Below, in pieces: positions 1-6,902 of a DNA stretch of 14,235 bases. Position 1 is the stretch's first letter; the number at the start of each line of letters is the position of its first letter. The DNA is taken from the NCBI GenBank assembly GCA_002284615.2, contig MU069727.1:255794-270028 (forward strand), written 5' to 3'. The translations under genes and the position numbers were made by a program. This stretch comes from Dunaliella salina. Its lineage: Eukaryota > Chlorophyta > Chlorophyceae > Chlamydomonadales > Dunaliellaceae. The notes beneath the pieces are model-generated. The model did not search any database, had not been told where the DNA came from, and saw nothing but the letters and a program-made list of their open reading frames with translations.

Positions 1-4
1 GCAT

Positions 5-334
5 GCGTCTACCTCGTATTGTTGTGCATGCAGGAGCGCGGCGCCTGCGACAGCCTGCAAGCATCTACCTCGTATTGTTGTGCATGCATCTACCTTGTTT
101 TGTTGTGCATGCAGGAGCGCGCAGCCTGCAACAGCCTGCAAGCATCTACCTCGTATTGTTGTGCATGCAGGAGCGCGCGGCCTGCAACAGCCTGCAAGCA
201 TCTACCTCGCATTGCTGTGCATGCAGGAGCGCGGCGCCTGCGACAGCCTGCAAGCATCTACCTCGTATTGTTGTGCATGCATCTACCTCGTATTGTTGTG
301 CATGCAGGAACGCGCGGCCTGCATTGACCTGCAC
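5..334. repeat. 56-bp / 25-bp higher-order minisatellite
   Basis: Five 56-bp units begin at 5, 86, 142, 198 and 279. Each opens with gcatctacctcgtattgttg and continues through a tgcatgcaggagcgcg core to a cagcctgcaa end. A truncated 25-bp unit, the first part of the same sequence, sits at 61-85 and again at 254-278. The order 56-25-56-56-56-25-56 gives a higher-order period of 193 bp. The units at 5 and 198 share a private cggcgcctgcgacag variant, which supports duplication of a block rather than of single units. Reading frames through the array are Cys-, Ala- and His-rich and are probably by-products of the repeat. Confidence 0.95.
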
Positions 335-426
335 GCCTCCGCCTCAGCAGGGCCCTCCGCTCCTGCAGCTGCCTCACCTGCTCCCCTCACCTCTGAGATG
401 GCCCAGGCCCTGACGGTCATCATCAG

Positions 427-554
427 CAACTTTGCTCGTATTGTTGTAGTGCACGCAGGAGCGCGCGGCGCGCAACATCCAGCATACCTCCCTCTCAGCA
501 AGGGCATCTGCTCCTGCAGCCTCCTCTGACCCCCTCAACCCTGCAAAGGGTGCC
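427..554. repeat. duplicated module, copy 1
   Basis: This block matches 1281-1414 over about 130 bp. Both start with caactttgc, pass through a decayed version of the gtattgttgtgcatgcaggagcgcg core of the first minisatellite, then cagcatacc, ctctcagcaagggc, gctcctgcag and end with ccctgcaaagggt. A shorter third relative lies at about 335-375. A neighbouring module containing gatggcccaggccctga occurs near 378-412, 600-628 and 757-800, so 335-830 is a mosaic of the same few modules rather than unique sequence. Confidence 0.85.
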
Positions 555-825
555 CTTTGCTGACACAGACTTTGGACTGTGAACCCCCTGGTGCTGGGAG
601 TATGGCCCAGGCGCTGAGGGCCATCTACGATTCTGTTGTGCGCGAGTATTGTTGTGCATGCTGGTTGGTTAGGTTGCTGGTAAAACAAGGCCTCCCGTCA
701 AAACAACGGACTGCTAGCCTGTCCAGAAAAGAAAGGAAGTTCAGTCGTCGTGCTTGCCCTCCTCACCTCTGCGATGGCCCAGGCCCTGAGGGCCCATCTA
801 CAACTCTGCTTGTACTGTTGTTGTG

Positions 826-1240
826 CATGCGGGACTGCTCTGCCCTCATATTGCATGCGAGACTGCCCTCATCATGCAGTGGATGCATGCCTCCCTCTCC
901 CTCATGCGAGACTGCTCTGCCCTCATATTGCATGCGAGACTGCCCTCATCATGCAGTGGATGCATGCCTCCCTCTCCCTCATGCGAGACTGCTCTGCCCT
1001 CATATTGCATGCGAGACTGCCCTCATCATGCAGTGGATGCATGCCTCCCTCTCCCTCATGCGAGACTGCTCTGCCCTCATATTGCATGCGAGACTGCCCT
1101 CATCATGCAGTGGATGCATGCCTCCCTCTCCCTCATGCGAGACTGCTCTGCCCTCATATTGCATGCGAGACTGCCCTCATCATGCAGTGGATGCATGCCT
1201 CCCTCTCCCTCATGCGAGACTGCTCTGCCCTCATATTGCT
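826..1240. repeat. 77-bp minisatellite, about 5.4 near-identical copies
   Basis: The segment ctccctctccctcatgcgag recurs at 891, 968, 1045, 1122 and 1199, an exact 77-bp period, with partial units at both ends. The copies appear identical or nearly so, which suggests recent expansion or homogenisation. Each unit carries two related catgcgagactgc halves, so the 77-mer probably grew from a shorter ancestor. Because 77 is not a multiple of three, a reading frame cycles through all three phases of the unit. All three plus-strand frames are open, and this creates long but probably spurious ORFs. Confidence 0.97.
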
Positions 1241-1280
1241 GTGGATGCAGGAGTGCGCGGCCTTTTTCTTGTTGTGCACG

Positions 1281-1414
1281 CAACTTTGCCCCTCGTATTG
1301 TTGTTGTGCATGCAGGAGCGCGTGGCGTGCAACAGCCAGCATACCCCCCTCTCAGCAAGGGCCTCCGCTCCTGCAGCGGCAACCTCTGGCTCCCTCACCC
1401 CTGCAAAGGGTCCC
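1281..1414. repeat. duplicated module, copy 2
   Basis: This is the partner of 427-554, with the same order of sub-blocks. It lies directly after the 77-bp array. The matching copy lies before the array, so the 77-bp minisatellite sits between two copies of an older duplicated module. Differences are scattered substitutions plus small indels near 1376-1395. Confidence 0.85.
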
Positions 1415-1567
1415 CCCTGCCCCACACAAGATACCCTCAAGCCAGCCAACTTCACGCACAGCAGTGCGGCAGTGCCTGCTGCAGCGGCCGACCTACCTTT
1501 GGAAAGAACAACGACCATGCGTGGTGTCGCGGTGCAAAAGGACAGCTCACAATCATCGCCAGCAGCA

Positions 1568-1598
<31 letters not shown>

Positions 1599-2056
1599 GG
1601 CATGCCGCTGCGCAGTCGCTGCCAGACACGGCAGCAGCCAGCGAGACGGCCGGCGGGAGCGCAGCTGTCGATGTGGGCGCGCAAGCTGTCAAATTGTGTC
1701 CGGGTGCTGTGGATGCGCTGGCTGCACAGGCGGCTGCTGCGACGGCTGCAGCAAACATGGAGGCCCATGCATGGAACAGGCGCAGGGTAGGGGATCCTAG
1801 GGTAGTAGGTGGTCGCTTAGGGGAGAGTGGTGGGACAAGAGAGGTGACATCTGCACGAAACGCATCGGTAGGGCATCACGGGGAGCTGCAGGGCCTGGTT
1901 GGAGAGGTCAGACATGTAGATACTGCTGGGGTGGCGCGTGGGACTTGTCCTCAAGGAGACAATGCTGTCGATGATGTGCAAGTGAATTCGTGCGATGGGG
2001 CGGCAGTACCCACGGCACATGCACCATTTTCAGCAGAGACAGCAGCTGCACCGTAG
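1415..2056 (+). CDS. possible Ala-rich exon of an unrecognised protein
   Basis: This is the 3' part of an open frame that begins at 557 and ends at the stop codon at 2054-2056 (499 codons in total). I trust only the part after the minisatellites, because the 77-bp array keeps every frame open. The segment encodes an Ala-rich, low-complexity protein with two alanine runs, one encoded by the GCA phase of a CAG tract at 1560-1598, and a polar Gly/Val/Asp-rich end. No domain, signal peptide or membrane segment is seen. No convincing start codon or splice junction could be fixed. Such Ala/Gln homopolymers are common in green-algal proteins, but the frame could equally be chance in GC-rich DNA. Another plus-strand frame across the same tract encodes a Ser run. 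Confidence 0.22.
1560..1598. repeat. CAG trinucleotide tract
   Basis: This is a 39-bp run of CAG with one CAA interruption. In the frame of the possible 1415-2056 exon it reads as alanine; in the other plus frames it reads as glutamine or serine. Confidence 0.95.
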
Positions 2057-2249
2057 ATGGCTGGGGAGGTGTTCCCGCCAGCACAAGAGTGCGCGCGAGC
2101 CCCCGGCGGTCACCAACAACATGCGCAGCAGCACTCGCTGTTGCGAACTCGGGCAAAATCTGATGGTGGCGCACACACACAGGGCGCCCCACGGCCCTCC
2201 TTGCACCCTGTCTTTGGCTGTCCCTCGGGTGGTGCGCTTGCATGGGACG

Positions 2250-3030
2250 GGAGTCAGCCAGCATTGCAAGCGATTGAGCAGGACACGCAGCACCGAAATG
2301 CTGGGTTTGCTGGATTGATAGTAGGTGCTCCAGGGGAAATGAATGGGGACTCATATGGGCTCGAAAGTGCTTGAATTGCTGCGAGTGTGTGGAGCTTGCT
2401 GCACCTAAAGATGGGGGCAATGGATTGCAGGTAGGTGTTCCAGGGTGCAGGCGGGGGGAACATCAGAAACTCTTTAATGCTTGAATGGGTACAAGCGAGT
2501 AAGCAGACTGCGCCGCACCGGACTGACGGAGACGATGGGTCGCTGGTAGGTGTTCCAGGGGGTGTGCAGGGGGAAATCATGAAAATTCAATGTGCTTGGA
2601 ATGGTGCAAGCCAGTGGGTGGGGTGCGCAGCATCAAAATGCCGGGGATGCTGGGGTGCAGATAGATATGCTCTCGGAGGCATGCAGGCGGAGCCATAGAT
2701 TCTCTAGGTGCTCGGATTGATGCAAGCTAGGGGGGCAATATAGGCCAGATAGTCCCTTCTGGGGAAATCATAGGAATTCGTGAGTGCGTGCATGGTTGCA
2801 AGCAAGTGAGCAAAGGGCACAGCTCCAAAACGCCAGAGATGATGCCGGAGTGCAGGTAGGTGTCCTAGGAGGCGTGCAAAGGGGGAACATTTCAGAAACT
2901 CATGGGAGTGCGCGCATGGGTGCAATTGAGTGAGCAGGGCGTGCTGCACTGAAACGATGGGGACGCTGGATTGCTGGTGTGTATTCCAGGGGGCATGCAG
3001 GTGGTTCAAAGGGACATGCATGTGTGCCAA
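2250..3030. repeat. degenerate tandem array, unit about 115 bp
   Basis: A recurring gcaggtaggtgttccaggg-like segment is found at 2321, 2431, 2546, 2661, about 2749, 2846 and 2977. Spacings are 110, 115, 115, 88, 97 and 131 bp. Between anchors the units share a gcaggggggaa stretch, a cttgaatgggtgcaag stretch, a gtgagcag stretch and a gaaacgatggggacgctggatt stretch. Copies are clearly diverged, with several indels not divisible by three, so the array is old and not a protein repeat. No credible gene lies in it. It may be part of an intron between the two possible exons, which is an inference. Confidence 0.85.
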
Positions 3031-3156
3031 AGAGGTGAAAAGTCTACGCTGGATAATTAGTGTCCATCAAGGGAAGACCCAACAGTCAGCACTGATGTTA
3101 ATAGTGAGTCCCACCAAGGTTTGCCAGAGGGAATGTGATATGCAAGGCAAGTTGCT

Positions 3157-3158
<2 letters not shown>

Positions 3159-3244
<86 letters not shown>
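3159..3244. repeat. (AC)43 dinucleotide microsatellite
   Basis: This is an uninterrupted run of 43 AC units. Purity over 86 bp implies high instability and possible length error in assembly. It translates to Thr-His in plus frames and Cys-Val in minus frames, so ORFs crossing it are not evidence of coding. Confidence 0.98.
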
Positions 3245-3246
<2 letters not shown>

Positions 3247-3292
3247 TTGCGCACAGGCGCACAGAATTGCATTACTCGTTGTATGCCTGCAG

Positions 3293-3618
3293 TGGGCGGC
3301 GACACACAACCAGAGTTCACCAGGAGGGGCGGCAGCACACTGGGATGGTAGCTGCTCACTTGCAGACGTAGTGGAGCAAGGGGGGCTGGATGGCCTTTCA
3401 TGGCAAAGCGCCCAACAGCAGCAGCAGCAGCAGCAGCGGCAGCAGCAGGATGCCGACATAGAGGAGCAAAAGGGGCAAGACAGCCCTTGGCAAAGCACCC
3501 AGCAGCAGCAGGAGGGGCAGCAGCTGGGGCAGCATGCACCAAGCAGCAGCAGGAAGCTGCAGCAGGATACAGACATAGTGGAGCATGAGGGGCAAGAAGG
3601 CCCTTCATGGCGAAGCAC

Positions 3619-3659
<41 letters not shown>

Positions 3660-4174
3660 CACGCAGCAGCACAAATACTATGCAGGGCCATGCACCTAGC
3701 AGCAGGGACGGCATGCAGGGGGTGGATGGCCGATGGCTAAGCACCCAGCAGCAGCAGCAGCAACAGCAACAACAGCTAGGGAAGGCAAGCTGCTCCAGTT
3801 TCAATAGAGATGAGATTGTTGGGGTCAGCAATGGCCAAGTCAATGATGGCCACGGTCATCTTGCACCGGACCCTCTCTCACTTGGCACGTGCAGCGCAAG
3901 CGGGCAGCAGGATGGGCTGGGAACCAGCTGCAACAGTGCGGAACAGGGTTGTGGGGAAGAGGGGGGACAGCAGGCCAGCGAGTCAGCGGCAGCAGCTGGA
4001 GATGATGCCGCTGGAGGCCGAGCAGCAGAGAGCGATGGAGAGGGGGAAGCTCTCAAAACGGAGCAGACAGGGGATGGGCAGGCTGGAGGTGATGGCTCAC
4101 TTGGGGTGCATGGAGGTGGAGGAGTGTCCAAGAAAGCAGCCAAGAGGGTGCGCAAGAAGGGAGGCAGAAAGTGA
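3293..4174 (+). CDS. possible terminal exon: polyGln repeat protein with basic C-terminus
   Basis: The frame stays open to a TGA at 4172-4174. I start it after a plausible splice acceptor (tgcctgcag ending at 3292) rather than at the upstream ATG at 2930, because the upstream part runs through the AC microsatellite. About 293 residues follow. Four diverged units share a D-x-x-V/I-E-x-x-G-Q-x-x-x-S-W-x-S-T pattern followed by a Gln run. The anchors lie 90, 117 and 126 bases apart, all multiples of three. The second half is Gly/Ala/Glu-rich, and the protein ends with VSKKAAKRVRKKGGRK, a basic stretch like a nuclear localisation signal. No catalytic domain is recognised. It may be a nuclear regulatory or RNA-binding protein, but that is only a guess from composition. 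No TGTAA polyadenylation signal, typical of green algae, was noticed just downstream. Confidence 0.38.
3410..3776. repeat. CAG-rich tracts within the polyGln frame
   Basis: Interrupted CAG runs lie at about 3414-3450, 3501-3513, 3619-3656 and 3746-3776. The longest near-pure run is about 13 units (3619-3656). CGG and CAA interruptions occur in the first and last tracts. All are in the Gln phase of the open frame from 3293. The complementary minus frames give long Cys, Ala or Leu runs and are ignored. Confidence 0.93.
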
Positions 4175-4768
4175 TGCTCTTCCTCAAGGAGGCGAGCATG
4201 CACAGCAACGCAGATGGCCCAATTGTGCTGCTCATGCTCAAGGGTGCGCTTTTGGTTGGACGCATGTGCTTCCGAGTGCCAGTCCGGCGAGGAGTCAAGC
4301 CGAAAACAGACACCTGGTTTTGGGTGGTGGGTCGTGAAATAACAACAGGTTCTGTTTCTCTCGATTCATTCGCGCTCAGTCAGTGTAGCTACGGATTGAA
4401 GGTGTCGGTGCCTGCGCAAGTGAGCAAGTAACACCAGGGTGATTGCTGCCACAGCTGCTGTGGTCAGGGATGTGCATAATTCCAACAGCAATGACTTCTG
4501 ACACTCGCGTCTTGTGTGGGCGCATACTAAGCCTCTCTTGGCACCTGTTAGGGAAATCTGTGCAACAATGCAAAGAGGGGAGGGAAAGGGGCGTTGTCGT
4601 TGTACAGCTTCAGGTTAAAGATGCAAGCTTGCCGAACCCCTGCTGCTGCCTGCATGCTTATTTGTGCTTGCACGTACCAGCCCACGCCTCTGGCCTCATG
4701 GATGAGGACCACATTGGGAGTTTGTACCTTGAACTTGCTTGCTTGGAGAGATGCGGTTTTCTTTGCTC
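4175..4768. other. no supported gene
   Basis: Composition drops from GC-rich to mixed here. An 86-codon ORF (4171-4431, +) overlaps the preceding stop as gtgatg, and a 124-codon ORF (4443-4817, +) follows. Neither shows a recognisable motif, and the second runs into the 72-bp repeat. The segment could be the 3' untranslated region of the 3293-4174 frame, but no polyadenylation signal was identified. Confidence 0.5.
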
Positions 4769-4840
4769 AGGGATTTCGTTATCAGCTGGTGAGGCCTTGA
4801 GATGGGGGATGGAATGAGGGATTCCATTATCAGCTGAGGA
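4769..4840. repeat. 72-bp direct repeat, left copy
   Basis: The segment starts agggatttcgttatcagctg and ends attatcagctgagga. It matches 5047-5118 at 64 of 72 positions by hand alignment. Each copy contains a 24-bp motif (agggatt..., ...ttatcagctga) twice, 48 bp apart, with a ggccttga...gggatggaatg linker. The two copies are the same length and flank a SINE-like unit. Confidence 0.9.
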
Positions 4841-4844
4841 AAAA

Positions 4845-5035
4845 AGGGAGAATCTGGTGTGACTCAGTCGCGTCGGTCGTCTTATCCCTTGGGGACAAAT
4901 GTGGAAGACAGCGAGGTGTCGCAGGTTCTAATCCTGGTGGGGCAATGGTGGAAGCCCTTTCCTTCATGCGCGCTCTGAGATCGCTAAATGCATAGAGCGT
5001 TGGAATTTTCAATTTTTTACTCTCAAGCATCAAAT
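4845..5035 (+). mobile_element. tRNA-derived SINE-like unit
   Basis: A tRNA-like internal RNA polymerase III promoter is visible. The A box TGACTCAGTCG at 4860-4870 matches the tRNA consensus TGGCTCAGTNG at 10 of 11 positions. The B box GGTTCTAATCC is at 4924-4934, 53 nt further on. A gtctt/aagac stem lies between them. Downstream is a non-tRNA body ending near a T-rich stretch at about 5010-5020. The reverse strand reads as PPGLEPATPRC, a signature often seen when tRNA-derived SINEs are conceptually translated. The B-box region resembles the unit inserted at 7739-7911. Ends are approximate. It is not a functional tRNA gene: no complete cloverleaf or acceptor stem is apparent. Confidence 0.6.
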
Positions 5036-5046
5036 TAAGGGATGCA

Positions 5047-5118
5047 AGGGATTTTGTTATCGGCTGAGGAGGCCTTGAAATGAGGGATGGAATGAGGGAT
5101 TTCGTTATCAGCTGAGGA
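5047..5118. repeat. 72-bp direct repeat, right copy
   Basis: This is the second copy of the 4769-4840 repeat, 278 bp downstream in the same orientation, about 89% identical. At 72 bp it is far longer than a usual retrotransposon target-site duplication. It is therefore more likely a pre-existing tandem duplication into which the SINE-like unit inserted. Confidence 0.9.
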
Positions 5119-6228
5119 GTCATTTGGCACACGGTCTGGCAGCAGCTTTGGTACATATCCCCATATGCTCAATTTTCTGCTTAATATGCACCACATTCTT
5201 GTTTTGTCTCCCATTTGGCAAGTTTTTAGCCTCCACTCGCTCGGGCCGTTTTGCTCTTGTACTTCACTCAATTTTGTAGGCCTTACCGGTAATCTCTGCT
5301 CACCTCCTTTTTCCCTGCCACCCCATTTTGTTTGCCCTTGTATGACTCGAGCATCGGACCTTTCCCAAAAAAAACAGTCTCCAAGGGTTGTGCCATCTAG
5401 GAAACGTTTTTGGGGCCACTCTTTTATTGGTATCTTTCAGGAAGTGAGGTCTACGATTCTTTGTCCTTGTGAACACTGCTTTTACATCTGCCGTAACAGC
5501 TCTATCTTTGTTCCACTAAAATACACGAGTATATGTGTCCTTGTACAGGAAATTGATCCCTGATTCAATCCAGAGGCCATCAAGTTCAAATGCACAGATG
5601 TAGTTAAGTTTTTGAATGATCGGTTACCACCGATCGGACATAGCAAACGTATCCGGGACATGTTTGACATTTTGGCATAGAACCAAGAAACAGCGGACGC
5701 TCTTGTGATCAGATAAAACGATTCCTGACTACCGGTATAAGCGCACTCCCCTGAGTCGACACAAAATGTCTCTGACCCGCCCATATTGTACCATCGAGGT
5801 TTCAGGTTAGAAGGAGCTGAGTCGCTTTGTGACAAATTCAGTACCAAGATAACAAGGTTTACAAGGGAACATAAGCTTCAGCCGGATATTTTGGCTGCTT
5901 GGTGTGTTGGAAGGAACCCACAAGATTAGAGATGAAATGATAAGTCCCAGTATCTCGTTTCGGAAAAATTGAAACACATCCTGAGAGGATCAGAAAATTT
6001 GAAGGAGCATGTGTAAAGAAAAGAAAGAAAGAGAAGTCTACGCAAGCCTTGGCTGCGTGCGTTAAGGGAAGAGCCCTTAAGGGAAACTAGCCTAGGAGAG
6101 GGCAAAAGACAAAACTAATGGGGATCCGGAGGATTACTTACCCTTGCCATGCCCCTGAGCGCTCGGACTCTCCTTCTTCCATCCTCAGCGGCCTCCGCGC
6201 GCCCAGCAAACCCCCTCCCAGATGCCCC
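5119..6228. other. about 1.1 kb without a recognised gene
   Basis: The segment holds a 132-codon plus-strand ORF (5165-5563) and a 121-codon minus-strand ORF (5482-5847). Neither has a motif I recognise, and they overlap each other. A dispersed repeat sits at 5772-5851 (partner at 11394-11471). A short gatcggt/accgatc inverted repeat lies at 5618-5635. Minus-strand sequence around 6015-6045 ends in a TTGCGTAG plus CT-rich stretch that also recurs near 6710-6750 and 7888-7910. Confidence 0.5.
5772..5851. repeat. dispersed repeat, copy 1 (partner 11394-11471)
   Basis: An 80-bp segment starts ctgacccgccc, includes caggttagaagg, and ends gtgacaaattcagtaccaag. It aligns to 11394-11471 in the same orientation with about 11 mismatches and one 2-bp gap. 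The other copy lies just upstream (minus-strand sense) of the LINE reverse-transcriptase relic. The repeat may therefore derive from an upstream part of that element, or from an unrelated transposon. Confidence 0.8.
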
Positions 6229-6490
6229 CTAAAAGCAAAGTGCATGTCTAGTGTTAATGATGGTGGATAATCTTTGAATGGCATGGTCCCTAAGCTGGGA
6301 TGCTAGCGATTTAGCTTTTTGTTTGATTAGCCCCAGATTTCTGAGAGATGTAATAGTATAACCATCGTAAACTGTGCCACCCACACCAATTAAGATGATG
6401 TGCGAGGTCACTTTGTTATTCCTGTTTGGGTTTCTTAAGCTGCGTGTTTTAAGTCCATTTATGTTGTGGGAATGTTGAGCCTGGCCTCAA
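6229..6490 (-). pseudogene. C-terminal part of a transposon-associated PD-(D/E)XK-like ORF
   Basis: On the minus strand an open frame begins within GAQHSHNINGLKTRSLRNP and continues with the motif HIILIGVGGTVYDGYTI, then a Leu/Lys-rich helix-like tail, ending IINTRHALCF and a stop at 6229-6231. From memory of green-lineage transposon-associated proteins, a LHTILLGVGG-type block follows an H-L-V-E-x-K-Y/F-C block. The first half of the same ORF is found at 6903-7200, with only a short stretch between them missing, interrupted by the insertion at 6491-6902. An ATG at 6409-6411 starts a 60-codon ORF, but the homologous frame extends further upstream. Function of an intact protein would be inferred as a nuclease; this copy is broken. 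Confidence 0.55.
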
Positions 6491-6615
6491 TATGCCCACA
6501 TACTAGTCATCACACGCCGCGCTCTTGAAAACAAGATCACTTCCCACAGCCAGGTTCTAGAGCCAGGTGCTTCTAGTAACCCTTCAGATCGATCTAAGAT
6601 ATCCACATTAGCATT

Positions 6616-6735
6616 CTCTTTTTCATACCTTGTGGTGGAGGGGGCACACGGCTCTTTTTGAGCCAATGTGTCTCCTCTTCCTTAATTGATGTAGGGAGAG
6701 TTCCTCTGCCTGCGTAGTTTTCTTTTTTTCTTTTC
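6616..6735. repeat. dispersed repeat of about 118 bp, copy 1, with hairpin
   Basis: This is the reverse complement of 13738-13854, roughly 90% identical by eye over ccttgtggtggagggggcac, the central hairpin, and a gcctgcgtagttttc end. GGCTC (6650-6654), five T and GAGCC (6660-6664) form a perfect hairpin, with outer ACAC/GTGT pairing possible. In plus sense it ends in a T/C-rich tail (ctttt)n. No A or B box was seen, so if it is a SINE it is not obviously tRNA-derived. Confidence 0.8.
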
Positions 6736-6807
6736 TTTTCTTTTCTTTCCTGCGCACTGTTCTAAAGTGATGAAGGGATTTGTGTCGGGGCAGATTTAGA
6801 TTTAGAT

Positions 6808-6902
6808 TTACATTTGGGGAACTTCAGCCAGATTGTTCACCTGATCGGCCTGTGACTGGTCCTCGCCAGCCAACATAATAATATCCATAAGCTCAGAAAT
6901 TC
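6808..6902 (-). pseudogene. C-terminal 31 codons of a LINE reverse-transcriptase ORF
   Basis: The minus frame reads RISELMDIIMLAGEDQSQAD followed by QVNNLAEVPQM and a TAA stop at 6808-6810. I recognise an ...SE(L/M)MDI...DQPNNLAEG-type end as the terminus of ORFs in this kind of algal LINE. It is fused in frame behind the LKFCPD block of the PD-(D/E)XK-like ORF at about 6902, giving a chimeric 153-codon ORF (6808-7269). The stop overlaps the (TAAATC)n repeat, which may be the LINE's own 3' tail. Confidence 0.5.

Larger units (their letters stand above)
6491..6902 (-). mobile_element. insertion splitting the PD-(D/E)XK-like ORF
   Basis: About 410 bp separates the two halves of the ORF. Read on the minus strand it starts with the end of a LINE reverse-transcriptase ORF (6808-6902), then the tail (GATTTA in plus sense, 6793-6810), a CTTTT-type tract (6719-6750), the dispersed repeat at 6616-6735 and about 120 bp of unrecognised sequence. 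A LINE 3' end arriving in the same orientation and truncated at its 5' side would give the first part of this structure. The remainder implies at least one further insertion. Ends are approximate. Confidence 0.5.

Noticed and set aside
1..1240. CRISPR-like array
   Set aside because: Repeats are contiguous, with no unique spacers between them, and the sequence is eukaryotic in character. These are minisatellites.
750..1800. Two further long forward ORFs (346 and 325 codons) across the minisatellite
   Set aside because: They are shadows produced by the same repeat in the other phases and by CAG tracts read as Gln or Ser.
557..2056. 499-codon ORF as one protein-coding gene
   Set aside because: Most of its first half is the 77-bp minisatellite, which keeps all three forward frames open. 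Only the tail after 1415 was kept, at low confidence.
2930..3292. Upstream extension of the polyGln frame from the ATG at 2930
   Set aside because: It crosses the degenerate 115-bp array and the AC run (a Thr-His repeat), which is more likely intronic or intergenic.
3057..3843. Long minus-strand ORFs rich in Cys, Ala, Leu and Val
   Set aside because: They are complements of CAG tracts and the AC microsatellite; homopolymer composition without any domain.
3856..4203. Pro/Ser-rich minus-strand ORF
   Set aside because: Antisense to the better-supported plus-strand frame with a basic C-terminus; composition follows from the complement.
4171..4431. 86-codon ORF overlapping the stop of the polyGln frame
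   Set aside because: The gtgatg overlap is a bacterial-style signal that means little in a eukaryote, and no motif is recognisable.
4855..4940. Functional tRNA gene
   Set aside because: A and B boxes are present, but no acceptor stem or complete cloverleaf could be drawn. A SINE fits better.
5618..5635. gatcggt/accgatc palindrome as an operator or transposon end
   Set aside because: Only 7-bp arms, no second copy with the same context, expected by chance at this scale.
6793..6810. Interstitial telomere repeat
   Set aside because: The unit is GATTTA/TAAATC, not TTTAGGG or TTTTAGGG, and only three copies are present; a LINE tail or simple repeat is more likely.
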